DNA of 64,000 nt from Semisulcospira habei (GCA_036245525.1 BTPG01000005.1:1133934-1197933); one strand, 5' to 3'; shown: positions 22,776-34,751, counted from the first letter of the stretch. Notes: generated from the sequence alone by a model not told the origin. A program made the numbers and translations.

Positions 22776-24639
22776 TCATTTTCTTGCACAGCTGCAATGT
22801 TTGTTTGTTTGGAAGGCTGCTGTCGTTGGTGGTAGTGACTTCAGGTTGGGAGTGAACACCACCTTCCTGGACGTTCTTACTAGCCATGCTTCGTACCTGA
22901 TCTTTGACATGCTCTCTGTACATCTGCACCCATAACAAGCACCAATGAAATGGGTTGCCTGGTGGATGATGTCACTGAAACTGGCATGTGGGTCCCCCAG
23001 GTTTTGAAGACGAAACCCTTTGAGAAGCACCCTTGGGACTGTACCTTTGCCAATGCCCCACATATAGGCGACTGTGTCACACCTTGAAAGGACAAGTGCT
23101 GCAAGGAGTTCAGGCACAAAATCCTTGTGTTTCCTCACACTTGCTGTTATGTCAACACGGGTCTTCTGAGCGCTGGTGCCTTCCATCACAACGGCAGCAG
23201 TAATCTTGCAAGACATGTAATAATGTAAGAGCAAAATGAACACATCTGTGTCATCTGACATTATCCTGATGGATGTGCATCCTTGCTCCTCTGCCCGGAC
23301 CATTTGCTGGGCAATAATGATGTCAGCGTCTGTATGAGTTGTCCGCATATCATCTGCTGGGGAGGGGATACCCTTCATGACTTCTGTTGGGACGGGATCA
23401 TCACCGGTCAGTAGCAGCTTGTGTTGAATGATTCCCTTGGCCTGAAGCCCACCCACTTTGTCTAGCAGTTGCTCACAGATGATGGCGATGAGCTGTGTTT
23501 TATTTTCCGTAACAGTTAGTGCAACGTTTTGAGGTGGTAGTGGAGTGTCTGGCCTCAGCTGGTGACGCCTTGTGGCTGTTTCCACAGCACGAGAGGACCT
23601 GGTGGTACGTTTGATGCTGATCGATTAGTACCTGTCAAAGACAAGGTACACATCACTTTCTTGGAGCTTTGTAATAATGCAGTCTAGAAAGCTGTCCACA
23701 TAATTTGCACAGAGCCTTGCGATGGCCGGTATATTGTCCACATCACTGCACAGCCATCTATGATGACAACATCTGCCTTCTGGCATGTACGTACGGACAT
23801 CTCGCACTGCAAGTTTCGTTCAGTACTGACTTTGTTGTAGCAAGTCTCATCTATCCTTGTCCGTAAACATAGATGTCGGGATTGGCGCCAATTCATGTTG
23901 GTACAGGTTTTCAAGGTCTAGATTTCTTGTACTCATCAGGCCCATAACTCTGCTGTAGATCAGTTCTGTATCATACGTTGCTCCAGATCCTTGTTTCATC
24001 TTTTTCTTGCTTACTGCCATGCTGACAACCTTTTTGCTCAGGGAGGCATTGAATCCGTCAGGCCACGACCTTTCAAAATCTTGCATTTGTGAAATTCCCA
24101 ACTCAAGAGCTGTTATCAACATTGACGTTCTGGCTGGATATCATTCCCGTCGCAATGTTGGCAATTCCATTGCTTGGGTGGTCGTCTGGATTGAGTGGGT
24201 TGATGCAGGCTTGACGTTTCTTTCGGATTTCTTCTCTGTCTTTTCTATCAGACTGTATTCGGGCTTGCATCTCTTCTTTGTGAACAGTCGCAAGTGATGC
24301 AGTGTTGTGTTCTCGGATTTCAGCAATGTCTCTGGTGAACTGACTGCATGTATGGAGACTGAGTGCCCCTCTGTTCTGCCCCCCAGGGTTGAGCATGATG
24401 CCGATCAAGCCCCTGGACCGTGCCCTTATCTCATGAAAGTTGTCAGTTTCGATGAACATGTCAGACCAAATGCCATTCAGAGTCCAGGCTTGTGGCGCAT
24501 CACGTGCTCTCCTCGGAGAAACCTGTCCAATACGTTCTTCGGCAGACGCTCCATAGACCTTAGGTAGTACAGGCTGTACCTCGCATAGTTCCAATGAGCA
24601 ACAGCAGCGCACACACCGTGCATGACTGCATGCACGCAC
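22776..24639 (-). pseudogene. Broken copy of a multi-copy invertebrate orphan ORF with PIN-like motifs
   Basis: Read on the minus strand across at least three frame changes: WSDMFIETDNFHEIRARSRG; DRKDREEIRKK; ELGISQMQDFERSWPDGFN; KKVVSMAVSKKKMKQG; ADVVIIDGCAVMW; SDVYLVFDRY; TPLPPQNVALTVTENKTQLI; HTDADIIIAQQM; MSDDTDVFILLLHYY; SRCDTVAYMWGIGKGT; ATHFIGACYG. I recognise this motif order from many uncharacterised, repetitive proteins of molluscs, corals and crustaceans. IIDG plus DDTDVF resembles a PIN/FEN-like nuclease core; that function is inference. The last 810 nt (22776-23585) are one open block. Confidence 0.65.
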
Positions 24640-24671
24640 ACACTATTTCTTACTTCTGTAGTAGCTTCTCT

Positions 24672-24775
24672 AGACGGGGAAGTGGCGCAGTGGTTAAGGC
24701 GTCTGCCTCCAATGCCAAAGGTGCGAGGTTCGATACCGGGTTCCGGCGTTGGATTTTTCTCCTCTGGTAAGTGTC
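24672..24775 (+). promoter_or_regulatory. tRNA-derived Pol III promoter head (A box, B box)
   Basis: A box TGGCGCAGTGG at 24683-24693 and B box GGTTCGATACC at 24727-24737, spaced as in tRNAs, then a segment TCTGGTAAGTGTCACCGT shared with the SINE at 53793-54206. It forms the very 5' end of the LINE insertion. Not a functional tRNA: no CCA-adjacent acceptor stem closes it. Confidence 0.85.
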
Positions 24776-25462
24776 ACCGTCTGGGCAGTGGGTAGATGTT
24801 CACATCTGCACGGGACATAGACGACCCCGCCCCCACGAGTCCCCTGCTGCCTTGCACTGTTTGCAGGCTTGGCCGCTTGGCTGCGGAAAGGCTAAGGGAG
24901 GAAACCCCTGACATCAAAGCCCCCGTGTCTCCGGGGAAGGCTTTTGAGCCAGAGACTAAGACAAGGACAGTCTGATATAAAACCTACGACCCGAGGACCT
25001 CGATGCCACCGTCCCAGCTTGCTAGGCCATGGCAAACGAACCAAGGGTTTAAAGGGTGGGGCCAGTACTGCGCACACTGCACTCCACCAAAAAGCTCCAC
25101 CGCGCAGGCTTTAGGAAACGCCCACGGACTATGACACTGAACTTTCCAAGTCCTGTAGCGATGGGCAAGGGGCAAAACGGCAGGTGAAAGATGTCACTGG
25201 AAGCCGCAGTCTCAAACCTGCATGCAGGCGGTTCAGGATATTGGTCGCCTGATGTTGACCTGGGGATGACAACGTCACTCGGCACACCCTGAACGACCAA
25301 GCAGCCTTCTATAGGGACAGCACTGCTTGCTCCACACGGAGAGGGGCCTAGAAAAGGTGGCCTAACCAAAGCTCATCCCCTCGTAACCCAGTTGGCTAGC
25401 CGCGGTCAACGGGCATCTTCCCATGCGGTCAGAAAACAAGAAAAAACAATGGATCCACTCTC

Positions 25463-26270
25463 ATGACGACCACGACCGGACTCAACGTTGCATGCTGGAA
25501 CATCCGAACCATGCTCGACACAGCAGACAGCGGACGCCCTGAACGTCGCTCCGCCCTCATTGCCCATGAATTGCGGAGGTTAAACATCGACATCGCCGCG
25601 CTCAGCGAAGTACGCCTCCCGGAGGAAGGCAGCCTCCAAGAACTTGGCGCTGGCTACACCCTCTACTGGTCAGGCAGGCCTGCATCAGAAAGACGGCTCT
25701 CAGGCGTGGGCTTCATGGTGAAGACCCACATTGCGACTAAGTTGGAAAACCTACCAACGGGTCACTCCGACCGCATCATGTCCATGCGCCTCCCACTGAG
25801 ACACCAGCAATACGTCACCCTTCTCAGTGTGTACTCCCCAACCCTCCTGGCAGAGCCTGCAGAAAAAGACAAGTTCTACTCTGACCTGCGCAGCCTCCTA
25901 CAGAGCACCCCTGCAGACGACAAAGTCATCATCCTTGGCGACTTCAACGCCAGAGTGGGCCAAGACTCTGAAGCCTGGAAAGGAGTCCTCGGCAAGCATG
26001 GCGTTGGGAACTGCAATGACAACTTGTCATCACCAACACTACTTTCCAGCAAAAGGACAGTCGAAAGACCACCTGGATGCATCCTCGCTCCAAGCACTGG
26101 CACCTTATCGACTATGTCCTAGTGCGTCAGAGGGACCGCAGTGACGTCCTCCTCACCAGAGTGATGCCCAGCGCAGAGTTCCACACTGACCACCGCCTTG
26201 TTCGCTGCAAACTCAGGCTCCGCCTCAAGCTGAAACCCAAGAAAGGGGGCCCCCCCCAAGAAAAAGCTTG
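25463..26270 (+). pseudogene. LINE endonuclease, disabled by deletion and frameshifts
   Basis: Reads LNVACWNIRTMLDTADSGR, LSEVRLPEEG, LYWSG, SVYSPTL and ILGDFNARVG, then jumps frame after GVGNCNDN near 26025. About ten residues normally found there seem missing. The other frame resumes ITNTTFQQKD, HWHLIDYVLV and FHTDHRLVRCKL. A second shift occurs in the C run near 26250, before the RT ORF. Confidence 0.85.
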
Positions 26271-28654
26271 ATGTTGCCAGCCTTCAGCGTGACGACAAGA
26301 AAGCTGCCCTTCAGGCCGATTTACAGCGCATGCTCAAAGATACAGTTGATCCAGCAGACTCCTCCCCTGAAACACTCTGGGAACAACTGAAAACTGCTAT
26401 TGTAAAATCTTCTGTGGAAGTCTTGGGCTTTGCTAGAAAGAGGAACAAAGACTGGTTTGACGAAAACGACGTAGAGATCCAGGAACTTCTAGCAAAAAAA
26501 AGAGCCGCCCACCAGGCCCACCTAGCCCAGCCTTCCTGCCCTGTGAAGAAGTCTGCCTTCCGCCTCATCTGCAGCAGTCTCCAGCTCAAGCTTAGAGAGC
26601 TCCAGAACGAGTGGTGGTCCAGACTCGCACAGAGGACCCAGCTCTGCGCTGACAACGGTGACTACAGGGGCTTCTACGAAGCACTGAAAGCAGTGTATGG
26701 CCCTAGGCACCTGGTACAAAGTCCCCTGCGAAGCGCTGATGGACAGGCACTCCTCACAGATAATACCTCCATCTTGAACCGCTGGTCGGAATACTTTCAG
26801 GACCTCTTCGGCGCTGAGCGCACTGTTCAAGAAACAGTCATCCTCCAAATCCCACACCTTCCACTAAAGGTTGAATTGGACGAACCGCCCACCGCCGAAG
26901 AGACCCTCACAGCCATCCACCAGCTCAAGAGTGGCAAAGCAGCAGGCATTGACGGAATCCCGCCAGAGATCTGGAAACATGGAGGCCCAGCACTGCACAA
27001 CAAGCTCCACGACCTCTTTCTCTGCTGCTGGGAAAAAGGAACACTACCAAAGGATCTCCGTGATGCAGTCATCATCACCCTGTACAAGAACAAAGGAGAG
27101 AAGTCTGCCTGCTCTAATTATCGTGGAATTACCCTGCTGTCCATTGCCGGGAAAATTCTCGCAAGGTTGCTCCTGAATCGGCTGGTACCTGCCATCGCTG
27201 AAGACCACCTCCCAGAGGGCCAGTGTGGCTTCAGAGCCAACAGGAGTACCACCGACATGGTCTTTGTGCTGAGACAGCTTCAGGAGAAGTGCCGCGAGCA
27301 GAACAAAGGGCTGTACGTAACGTTTGTCGACCTAACAAAAGCGTTTGACACTGTGAGCAGGCAAGGTATGTGGCAGATCCTGGAGCGACTAGGCTGTCCC
27401 TCAAAGTTCCTCAACATGATCGTCCAGCTCCACGAGGACCAGCAAGGCCAGGTCAGACTAAACAGTGACCTCTCAGAACCATTCCCCATTCGCAACGGCG
27501 TGAAGCAAGGCTGCGTGCTGGCACCGACCCTCTTCACCATCTTCTTCAGCATGATGTTGAAGCAGGCCACAGTGGACCTCGACGATGACGACGCAGTGTA
27601 CATCAGGTATCGTCTCGATGGCAGCCTGTTCAACCTCAGACGACTGCAGGCCCACACGAAAACTCTAGACCAACTGATTCGTGAGCTGCTCTTTGCTGAT
27701 GACGCTGCCCTCGTTGCACACACAGAGAGAGCCTTGCAGCGCATTACGTCCTGCTTCGCAGATGCCGCCCAGCTCTTTGGACTTGAGGTCAGTCTGAAAA
27801 AGACAGAGGTCCTTCATCAGCCGGCACCCAAGGAAGAGCATCGCCCTCCCCACATCACCATCGGCGAGTCCGAACTGAAGTCTGTACACCAGTTTACCTA
27901 CCTTGGCTGCATCATCACGTCAGACGCCAAGCTGGACAAGGAGCTGGACAACAGGCTGGCAAAAGCGAACAGTGCTTTCGGGCGACTATTCAAGCGGGTG
28001 TGGCACAATCAACAGCTGAAAAAAGGCACCAAGATCAGCGTGTACAGAGCTGTCGTCCTCACCACCCTGCTGTACGGTTCCGAGTCCTGGGCCCTCTACC
28101 GCAGCCAACTACGACTCCTCGAACGCTTTCACCAGCGCTGCCTGCGTACCATCCTGGGCATTCACTGGAGTGACTATGTCACCAACGTCGAGGTCCTTGA
28201 ACAGGCGGAAACTGTGAGCATCGAGGCTTTGCTGCTGCGGACACAGCTTCGCTGGGCGGGGCACGTCTCCAGGATGGAGGATCATCGCCTACCCAAGATC
28301 ACTCTGTTCGGCGAGCTCGCCACTGGACACCGAGACAGAGGGGCACCAAAGAAGAGATACAAAGACGGTCTCAAGAAGTCACTTAGTGCCTGCCAAATCG
28401 ACCACCACCAGTGGTCTTCGCTTGCCGCGGACCGTGACACCTGGCGCTCCACCATTCACAAGGCAGCCGTCTCCTTTGAGGACTCTCGCAGAGCTAACCT
28501 TAAGGACAAGCGGCTCAGAAGAAAAAACAGAGCTGTCGTAACTCAGAACCCTGACCAGACCTTCCCCTGCAGCCACTGCGGTCGAACCTGCCTGTCCCGG
28601 ATTGGCCTCCGCAGCCACGAAAATGCCTGCAGACGACGTGGGCAAGCCCTATAG
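26262..28654 (+). CDS. LINE reverse transcriptase / C2HC zinc-finger ORF, open
   Basis: Open for about 795 codons (first ATG 26330). RT motifs in order: GKAAGIDGIPPE, NYRGITLLSIAGK, GQCGFRANRSTTDM, FVDLTKAFDTVSR, GVKQGCVLAPTLF and active site LLFADDAALVAH, then FTYLGCIITSD. C-terminal basic domain contains LRTILGIHWSDYVTN and LRWAGHVSRMED. Near the end CSHCGRTCLSRIGLRSHENAC is a C-X2-C-X12-H-X3-C finger. The RT looks potentially active, but the upstream endonuclease is dead. Confidence 0.9.
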
Positions 28655-28699
28655 AATCTTCGTTCGCGAAGTCAAGCCAAGAGAGAGAGTAGCTTCTCT

Positions 28700-30240
28700 G
28701 CATGTTTTAGTCATATTTCTGTCCGTTACGGCAGTTTGTCAATGTGCTTTATAACTAAAGAGTACAACAACAACAACAACAAAAAAAAAACACGATCATG
28801 AACTTATGACCATTATGGGACATCATACTTTTTCCAACGTAGATTTACCGCCTCGCACATCTGTGCCTATTTTGTCGGCCTACTTCCATGATAACCCCGA
28901 TGTATGACTTCCAACAAAAGAGTTGCATTTACAACGCAAATTAACATCAGCATTATTTAGTACATTTTACAACATGACATTGATAATATAGGCCAAACGC
29001 CAAACTAACAAATAATGACGGAACTGACTTAGATCTCGACCTAGTCCGGGACGGCCCGGGCCGCGGCCAGTGCAGCGCCGCTGCGGGGCTAAAAATTAAT
29101 GACTGAAACATCTCCTATCTTTATAATATTAACAACGACAAAGAAAACGCAATCAGAAGAAGTACTCTGAACGAAAAGTAAATAAAACTCCTGGAAAGAT
29201 TAACAACACTGCATGATGATCAGACGGCCGGCCGTGCCACCAATCATTAGTCACGGTCCGCGGCCATTAAAACTCTACTGGTCAATCCTTAAATCATCTA
29301 CAGGGAGTACCACCAAAAGAATTTAAACAGGTACTTACCGGTTTGTCTTGCGTGTTGGTGTGAAAAAAATCCACTCAAATAAATAATAATGTCCAAAAGG
29401 GATGTACTGTGGAACAATGTTTATGTGCTGACACTTCACTTATAGGGGTCTGAAAATCTTTGGTAATTAAACCCCGAGGAACTCAAGCCATCCGAAGAAC
29501 GTAGGTACAAAGTGGGATCAGCAAGAGCCTTTGATTCTCCTAAGCTCCCGCACCTCCGGGGGCTCATGAGAATCTTTGTTTCTTTCAGTTAGGCGGTGTT
29601 CGTTTTTTCCCGAAAAATAACTTGATGAAGGTATGCACTGTATTTAGGCACATTAAAACCCGGTCTGACGGCGAATTCAAACTCGATCAGCATAAATCAA
29701 ATTATGTGGTATATGTTGTTGAAATTGTTTGGCGAGACACGGATCGCGATTAGGGCCCGAAACAACATAAAGCCTGCCAAAGTTTTATTACGTATACATC
29801 AATATCAACTGCAAGAGATCAAGATTTCTTTTTTGGGTGATCGCGACAGGTTCACCAGTAGCTCCATCCCCCGCCGACCCCAGGAACTGCGCGTCAATCG
29901 TCACTTTCAGAGTCTGCTCGCGTACACGGTGGGAGTCAGCAGGAGACGTAAATTTTTGTAAGCCTGCGCTCTCAGCGGAAGCGCATGAGATACTATGCGT
30001 CTTGCAGATGCTGAGCATCCTGCCGGCGCTTTCGGTACAGGCTGGTGTATAGCGTACCGCGTAGGCTAAAACCAAACAGCGAGTTTTATTTTTTTTTTTT
30101 TTTTTTCTATAATTAATTTTAATTAAAACTGCTCAAGGATGACATAGGTGTCATCAGGCGGATATGCAATCTGTATGCATCAGAGAAATGAAAACCACTG
30201 AAAAAGTGTATGTGGACGTTAGAAAGAGCCAGAGGCTTCT
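28700..30240. other. No gene recognised
   Basis: Contains a CAA run (28766-28790), GC-rich islands at 29045-29090 and 29225-29270, the diverged family B hairpin, and a poly-T tract at 30088-30107. ORFs are short and unconvincing. Confidence 0.5.
29521..29588. repeat. Palindrome family B, diverged
   Basis: CAAGAGCCTTTGATTCTCCT against GGCTCATGAGAATCTTTG. Confidence 0.65.
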
Positions 30241-30246
30241 TCCAGA

Positions 30247-30312
30247 GTACTGCCGCCGTGACATGGCCTTAGTCGCCTGCTCGGCGTTAAACCCAAATAA
30301 CTAACTAACTCT
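30247..30312 (-). repeat. Repeat end, partner of 7487-7545, with AACT tail
   Basis: GACATGGCCTTAGTCGCCTG then CTCGGCGTTAAACCCAAATA and three AACT units. Confidence 0.7.
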
Positions 30313-30528
30313 TCCAGACTAATATTATTCTATAAAGACAGCTTTTCAATTTCATACATGTCACAAATGTCACTCAGTATTTTCGCATTATTCATAAAGC
30401 CTAAAGGGTAAATGTCATTCGCCTTGCACAACCATTACTGCAACAGGGCATCAATCAACAAATCTACAATGGGAGACTTGAAACCAGGCGAGTTCCTCAC
30501 ACTGATTCCCGAGGAGACTGCTGGGTCA

Positions 30529-30595
30529 CAAAAGGCATAGATTCTCATGAGCCCCTGCGACTGCAGGGGCTCATGAGAATCTATGCCTCTTGCGG
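30529..30595. repeat. Palindrome family B hairpin
   Basis: AGGCATAGATTCTCATGAGC and a perfect inverse around CTGCGACTGCAG. Confidence 0.85.
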
Positions 30596-31116
30596 ATTTT
30601 TGGCGACAGGCGGCCGTTGACTGCCAACGTCAGTATTTTTTTAAATATTTTTATTGGGGGGGGGGGGGGGGGGGTATGAAACACGTGCGGATTCCTCAGT
30701 GTAATCACACACACACACATGCCAGCACTAGGCATAGATTCTCAGTTCTTGTTGCTTTGGCCAACCATAGTCCACTGACACAGTATAGGAGAGAAGTGTA
30801 GATTCTGTAAGGTCACAGTGCAGCCTGCGTGCGCCCTCTTTATTATGATGTTCAGTGATGTAGGAAGACTTTCACAGAAAGTATAGCATACCATCTAGTT
30901 CTGTTACAAACGGGGAGGGGGAGGGGGGGAGGTGAGGGGGGGGGGGGCAGAGGTTAGTTATTGAAACTAAAGGTTTTAGTTAGTGGTGAGTCAGTGGAAT
31001 TAGTGGTTAGTTATTGGAATTTAATGCTGAGCATGCTACAGATGCCAGCTTCATGATCTCATGGTGGGTGTGTGGTGGTGGGAGGGGACTGGTGTGTGGG
31101 GGGGGTGGGGTGGTGG

Positions 31117-31264
31117 GTGGGTGGGTGGGAGGAATCATGAAAGACTGATGTGACAACCATACAAAAGCATCTCACCAAGTACACCTAAAGCAAACATAAA
31201 AACGCTCTTGAGTTGGAATGTAATTGCTTGTACTTCCTTATTTTGCACAGACTATACAAAATCC
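31117..31264 (+). repeat. Left arm of an inverted duplication (one minisatellite unit)
   Basis: Reverse complement of the flanks of the 36-bp array: GGGAGGAATCATGAAAGACT, CATCTCACCAAGTACACCTA, AACGCTCTTGAG, one unit, GCACAGACTATACAAAATC. Partner is 31627-32570. Confidence 0.87.
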
Positions 31265-31540
31265 TGTTGTGTGGGGGGTTTTCCCCTTGCTTGTGACAAT
31301 AGTTCTGCTGAACATATCCCTGAAGGAGCTAAGCAGCAAGCAAACTTAGAACACATAATATGGGGCAATAGGATTTGTTGGAGATCCTGTCACACACAAA
31401 CAAAGGGCAGCTGGATTTACATGGTCAGAACAGAGAAAAGTGACAGAACAGAGTCAGCTGGCATGGCACAGTTGTCACCCTATGCTCCACAAAGAGGATC
31501 AAGCCCTTGACTGCCAAGAAAAAAAATTAACATCACTCAT

Positions 31541-31612
31541 ATGCAAGAGGTACAGATCTTCATGAGCCCCCGCAGTTGCGGGGGCTCATGAGGATCTATA
31601 CCTCTTGCTGAA
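31541..31612. repeat. Palindrome family B hairpin in the spacer of the 31-kb inverted duplication
   Basis: CAAGAGGTACAGATCTTCAT and inverse around CCGCAGTTGCGG. Confidence 0.85.
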
Positions 31613-31645
31613 ACTACTTTGTATTTTGATTTTGTATAGTCTGTG

Positions 31646-32472
31646 CAAAACAGGGAAGTACTAGCAATTACATTCAAACTGCAAAACAGGGAAGTACTAG
31701 CAATTACATTCAAACTGCAAAACAGGGAAGTACTAGCAATTACATTCAAACTGCAAAACAGGGAAGTACTAGCAATTACATTCAAACTGCAAAACAGGGA
31801 AGTACTAGCAATTACATTCAAACTGCAAAACAGGGAAGTACTAGCAATTACATTCAAACTGCAAAACAGGGAAGTACTAGCAATTACATTCAAACTGCAA
31901 AACAGGGAAGTACTAGCAATTACATTCAAACTGCAAAACAGGGAAGTACTAGCAATTACATTCAAACTGCAAAACAGGGAAGTACTAGCAATTACATTCA
32001 AACTGCAAAACAGGGAAGTACTAGCAATTACATTCAAACTGCAAAACAGGGAAGTACTAGCAATTACATTCAAACTGCAAAACAGGGAAGTACTAGCAAT
32101 TACATTCAAACTGCAAAACAGGGAAGTACTAGCAATTACATTCAAACTGCAAAACAGGGAAGTACTAGCAATTACATTCAAACTGCAAAACAGGGAAGTA
32201 CTAGCAATTACATTCAAACTGCAAAACAGGGAAGTACTAGCAATTACATTCAAACTGCAAAACAGGGAAGTACTAGCAATTACATTCAAACTGCAAAACA
32301 GGGAAGTACTAGCAATTACATTCAAACTGCAAAACAGGGAAGTACTAGCAATTACATTCAAACTGCAAAACAGGGAAGTACTAGCAATTACATTCAAACT
32401 GCAAAACAGGGAAGTACTAGCAATTACATTCAAACTGCAAAACAGGGAAGTACTAGCAATTACATTCAAACT
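31646..32472. repeat. 36-bp minisatellite, 23 almost identical copies
   Basis: Unit begins CAAAACAGGGAAGTACTAGC. The period is a multiple of three and stop-free, so both strands show a long 12-residue-repeat ORF that I regard as an artefact. It lies within the right arm of the inverted duplication, whose left arm holds a single unit. Confidence 0.95.
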
Positions 32473-32887
32473 CAAGAGCGTTTTCATGTTTGCATTAGGT
32501 GTACTTGGTGAGATGCTTTTGTATGGTATATCATATCAGTCTTTCGTGATTCCTCCCACCCACTCCCCACCCCCTCCCCCACCATGTTCCCTTGACTAGA
32601 CCTTTCAGAGATAAATTTACTAAGATTCCCAAACAACGCCATCTGCATTCACTGGCAGTGCAGGGGTCTAGGTCAATAGGAGATATGCCGGGCCCCAATC
32701 AAAAAGAGCTATGTCCAATGGGATACCGTCACAATACCATATTCAGAGGACGAATGGCGGCAGCCATACCATGCCTGGCACCGGGGGTTCCTATATCACT
32801 GATGTAAACTGATACTTGTACCTCTCATTGCATTCTGGCCAAGTGACAAATGTAGATCAGGGTACATTGCCACAGTTCAAAGCTCAC

Positions 32888-33101
32888 TTAACTCCTTCTA
32901 CCCCAGACACACCACAGGAAGATAAAGATCGACCATGATAGTTCAAGGGTGATGCCAGAATAGCTTGGCGCCTATGGGCGCCAAGCTATTCTGGCATCAC
33001 CCTTGAACTATCATGGTCGATCTGTGTCCTGCACTCTATTGCAGTCTTAAGAGGACAACGGCAAAATTTGGGGATTTCGGTGTTGGGGTAGAATGAGTTA
33101 A
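32888..33101. mobile_element. Palindrome family A, CTCCTTCTACCCC subtype
   Basis: Near-identical to 6660-6875. TTAA at both ends and perfectly paired GTGATGCCAGAATAGC arms. Confidence 0.87.
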
Positions 33102-33304
33102 AGACTTTTCTTTTCTGTCGGGCATTTAACACTTAGCTCATCTTTAGCTAACTGTTGACTGCCTTTTATTCTGATCCTAGAGGAAGTGAATGTAAGGTGT
33201 TGGGAAGAGATGGGGTGGTTTAAAGTAGTGTATAATCGTGCGTGTGTCTGAGAGAGCGGGTGTGCTGTTGTGCATGCGCAGTGAGTCCAGTGTTTTCCTG
33301 GAGA

Positions 33305-33350
33305 CTAACAGCGCTATACAAGAACTATGTATTATTATTATTACATTGAA
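33305..33350 (+). repeat. SINE/LINE 3' tail remnant
   Basis: CAGCGCTATACAAGAACTAT followed by ATT units; matches the tail motif of the other repeats. The body is not recognisable. Confidence 0.5.
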
Positions 33351-33405
33351 TGCCATTTCACTCACACCGATGGGTGTGCCCTTTGTGACGTCATTATAAC
33401 GTCAT

Positions 33406-33630
33406 TAACCCATTTAACCCCATGGCCGCATTGCAAGTTCCACATCTTGGCGGACTGAGCCGGGCGTCACCTGTCGACTGACTACGTACCAGCTGCAGGA
33501 GATGGATCAAGCAAAATCATTCAAGACTAGTGCCAGATTTGGGAGGTGTCACCTAACGTTGACTGACTATGCACCATTTTCAGGAGATAGATTGGCCAAG
33601 ATAATTCAGTCAAGATTAGCTTGGCGCCAG
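33406..33630. mobile_element. Palindrome family A, old degenerate copy
   Basis: TTAACCCATTTAACCCCATG start and two diverged arm-like stretches; the right end is lost. Precedes the 37-bp array. Confidence 0.55.
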
Positions 33631-33764
33631 AGGATGGCCATAATGGCCATGCTCAGTGTTAGTATTTAGTTCACACACCATCCCCCCTCTCATTTCTACG
33701 CCACGTGTTTGCTTTTCAATAATTCACTTTGGACTCGTCATACGTCTCCCGAAGATCTTCTTAC

Positions 33765-33948
33765 GCCAACATTGCAGCGTGCTGACCATTCCTTACGCTA
33801 CGCCAACATTGCAGCGTGCTGACCATTCCTTACGCTACGCCAACATTGCAGCGTGCTGACCATTCCTTACGCTACGCCAACATTGCAGCGTGCTGACCAT
33901 TCCTTACGCTACGCCAACATTGCAGCGTGCTCATTCCTTACGCTGACA
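33765..33948. repeat. 37-bp minisatellite, five copies
   Basis: Unit starts GCCAACATTGCAGCGTGCTG; starts at 33765, 33802, 33839, 33876 and 33913, the last one shortened. Confidence 0.93.
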
Positions 33949-34320
33949 CTCGACATAACAAGACACTCACCTCGTCTGTGTTCCCGACTGCGACAGCAAA
34001 ACAGCCTGCTGGTCGCGAGCATTACAACAAGACTCGCACATGTGTCCGTCTTACAAGGCAGCACGGAGCATCTTACTTTCCATTCCTGCCAAAGCAACAC
34101 GCAGACTGTCAGTGTCTTCCACTGCCGGCACTCCGCGTGAAAATCACGCCGGCGGTGTTCCGATAGCCTATTTCACAGCAAACTATCGGCACTCGTGCAG
34201 GGTGACGTGGCCCCGCTGTGTAAGAGGCCAGTTTTTCGACGGATTCAGACTCAAAAACGAAGTACTTCCGGCACAAATGGACAGTTTGCCAATCCTCCAA
34301 GCAACCTTCTTTTGCAAAAG

Positions 34321-34372
34321 GTGCGTGAGATGCTCATGTGCCCCTGCAGTCACAGGGGCTCATGAGAATTGA
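34321..34372. repeat. Palindrome family B, short diverged hairpin
   Basis: GAGATGCTCATGTGCCCCTG against CAGGGGCTCATGAG. Confidence 0.6.
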
Positions 34373-34689
34373 AATGCCGACTGACTTGATACCATGTGAC
34401 TCGCCTCCTCTCCGCCGTTGCATCACTGCAGTGGACAGGCATCTAGGTGTATGTTCCTGACGCTGAGGAAGGTTTTGGGGTTCATACTGTGACTGTAAAG
34501 ACAAGGAATGAGTGTGTCTGCCGGGCTCAGTAGGTCGAAGAACAGGGAAGGCCGCACCGGGAATGCATATAAAAACACCCTTAAAGTATTATGCTCTAAA
34601 AGGGAAATCCCCGTCTCAACCAGACTGCGCCGGCACCGATCATCATAGCGCCCCCGCAGTAAACGCACGGGCGTCCATGTTTTACAAAG

Positions 34690-34751
34690 GCATGTAGTAG
34701 ATCCTCATGCGCATTCGCAAGTGGCGGAGGCCCATTTGGATCTATGCCTTT
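34690..34751. repeat. Palindrome family B, diverged
   Basis: GCATGTAGTAGATCCTCATG against TGGATCTATGCC. Confidence 0.6.

Larger units (their letters stand above)
24672..28688 (+). mobile_element. Full-length non-LTR retrotransposon with tRNA-like 5' end
   Basis: Bounded by an exact 11-bp target duplication GTAGCTTCTCT (24661-24671 and 28689-28699), giving a 4017-bp insertion. Order: tRNA-like head with A and B boxes, ~700-bp 5' leader, endonuclease (damaged), reverse transcriptase plus zinc-finger ORF (open), and a short terminus CAAGCCAAGAGAGAG without a long poly-A. Two other copies of its 3' end occur at 11509-11607 and 60231-60541. Clade not assigned. Confidence 0.92.

Noticed and set aside
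24672..24745. Functional tRNA gene
   Set aside because: A and B boxes are present but the acceptor stem and a cloverleaf are not preserved, and the sequence is the head of a retroelement.
31537..32599. Long ORFs of ~316 residues on both strands made of 12-residue repeats
   Set aside because: They are read-through of a 36-bp minisatellite with no stop in two frames; no start context, splice signals or protein family.
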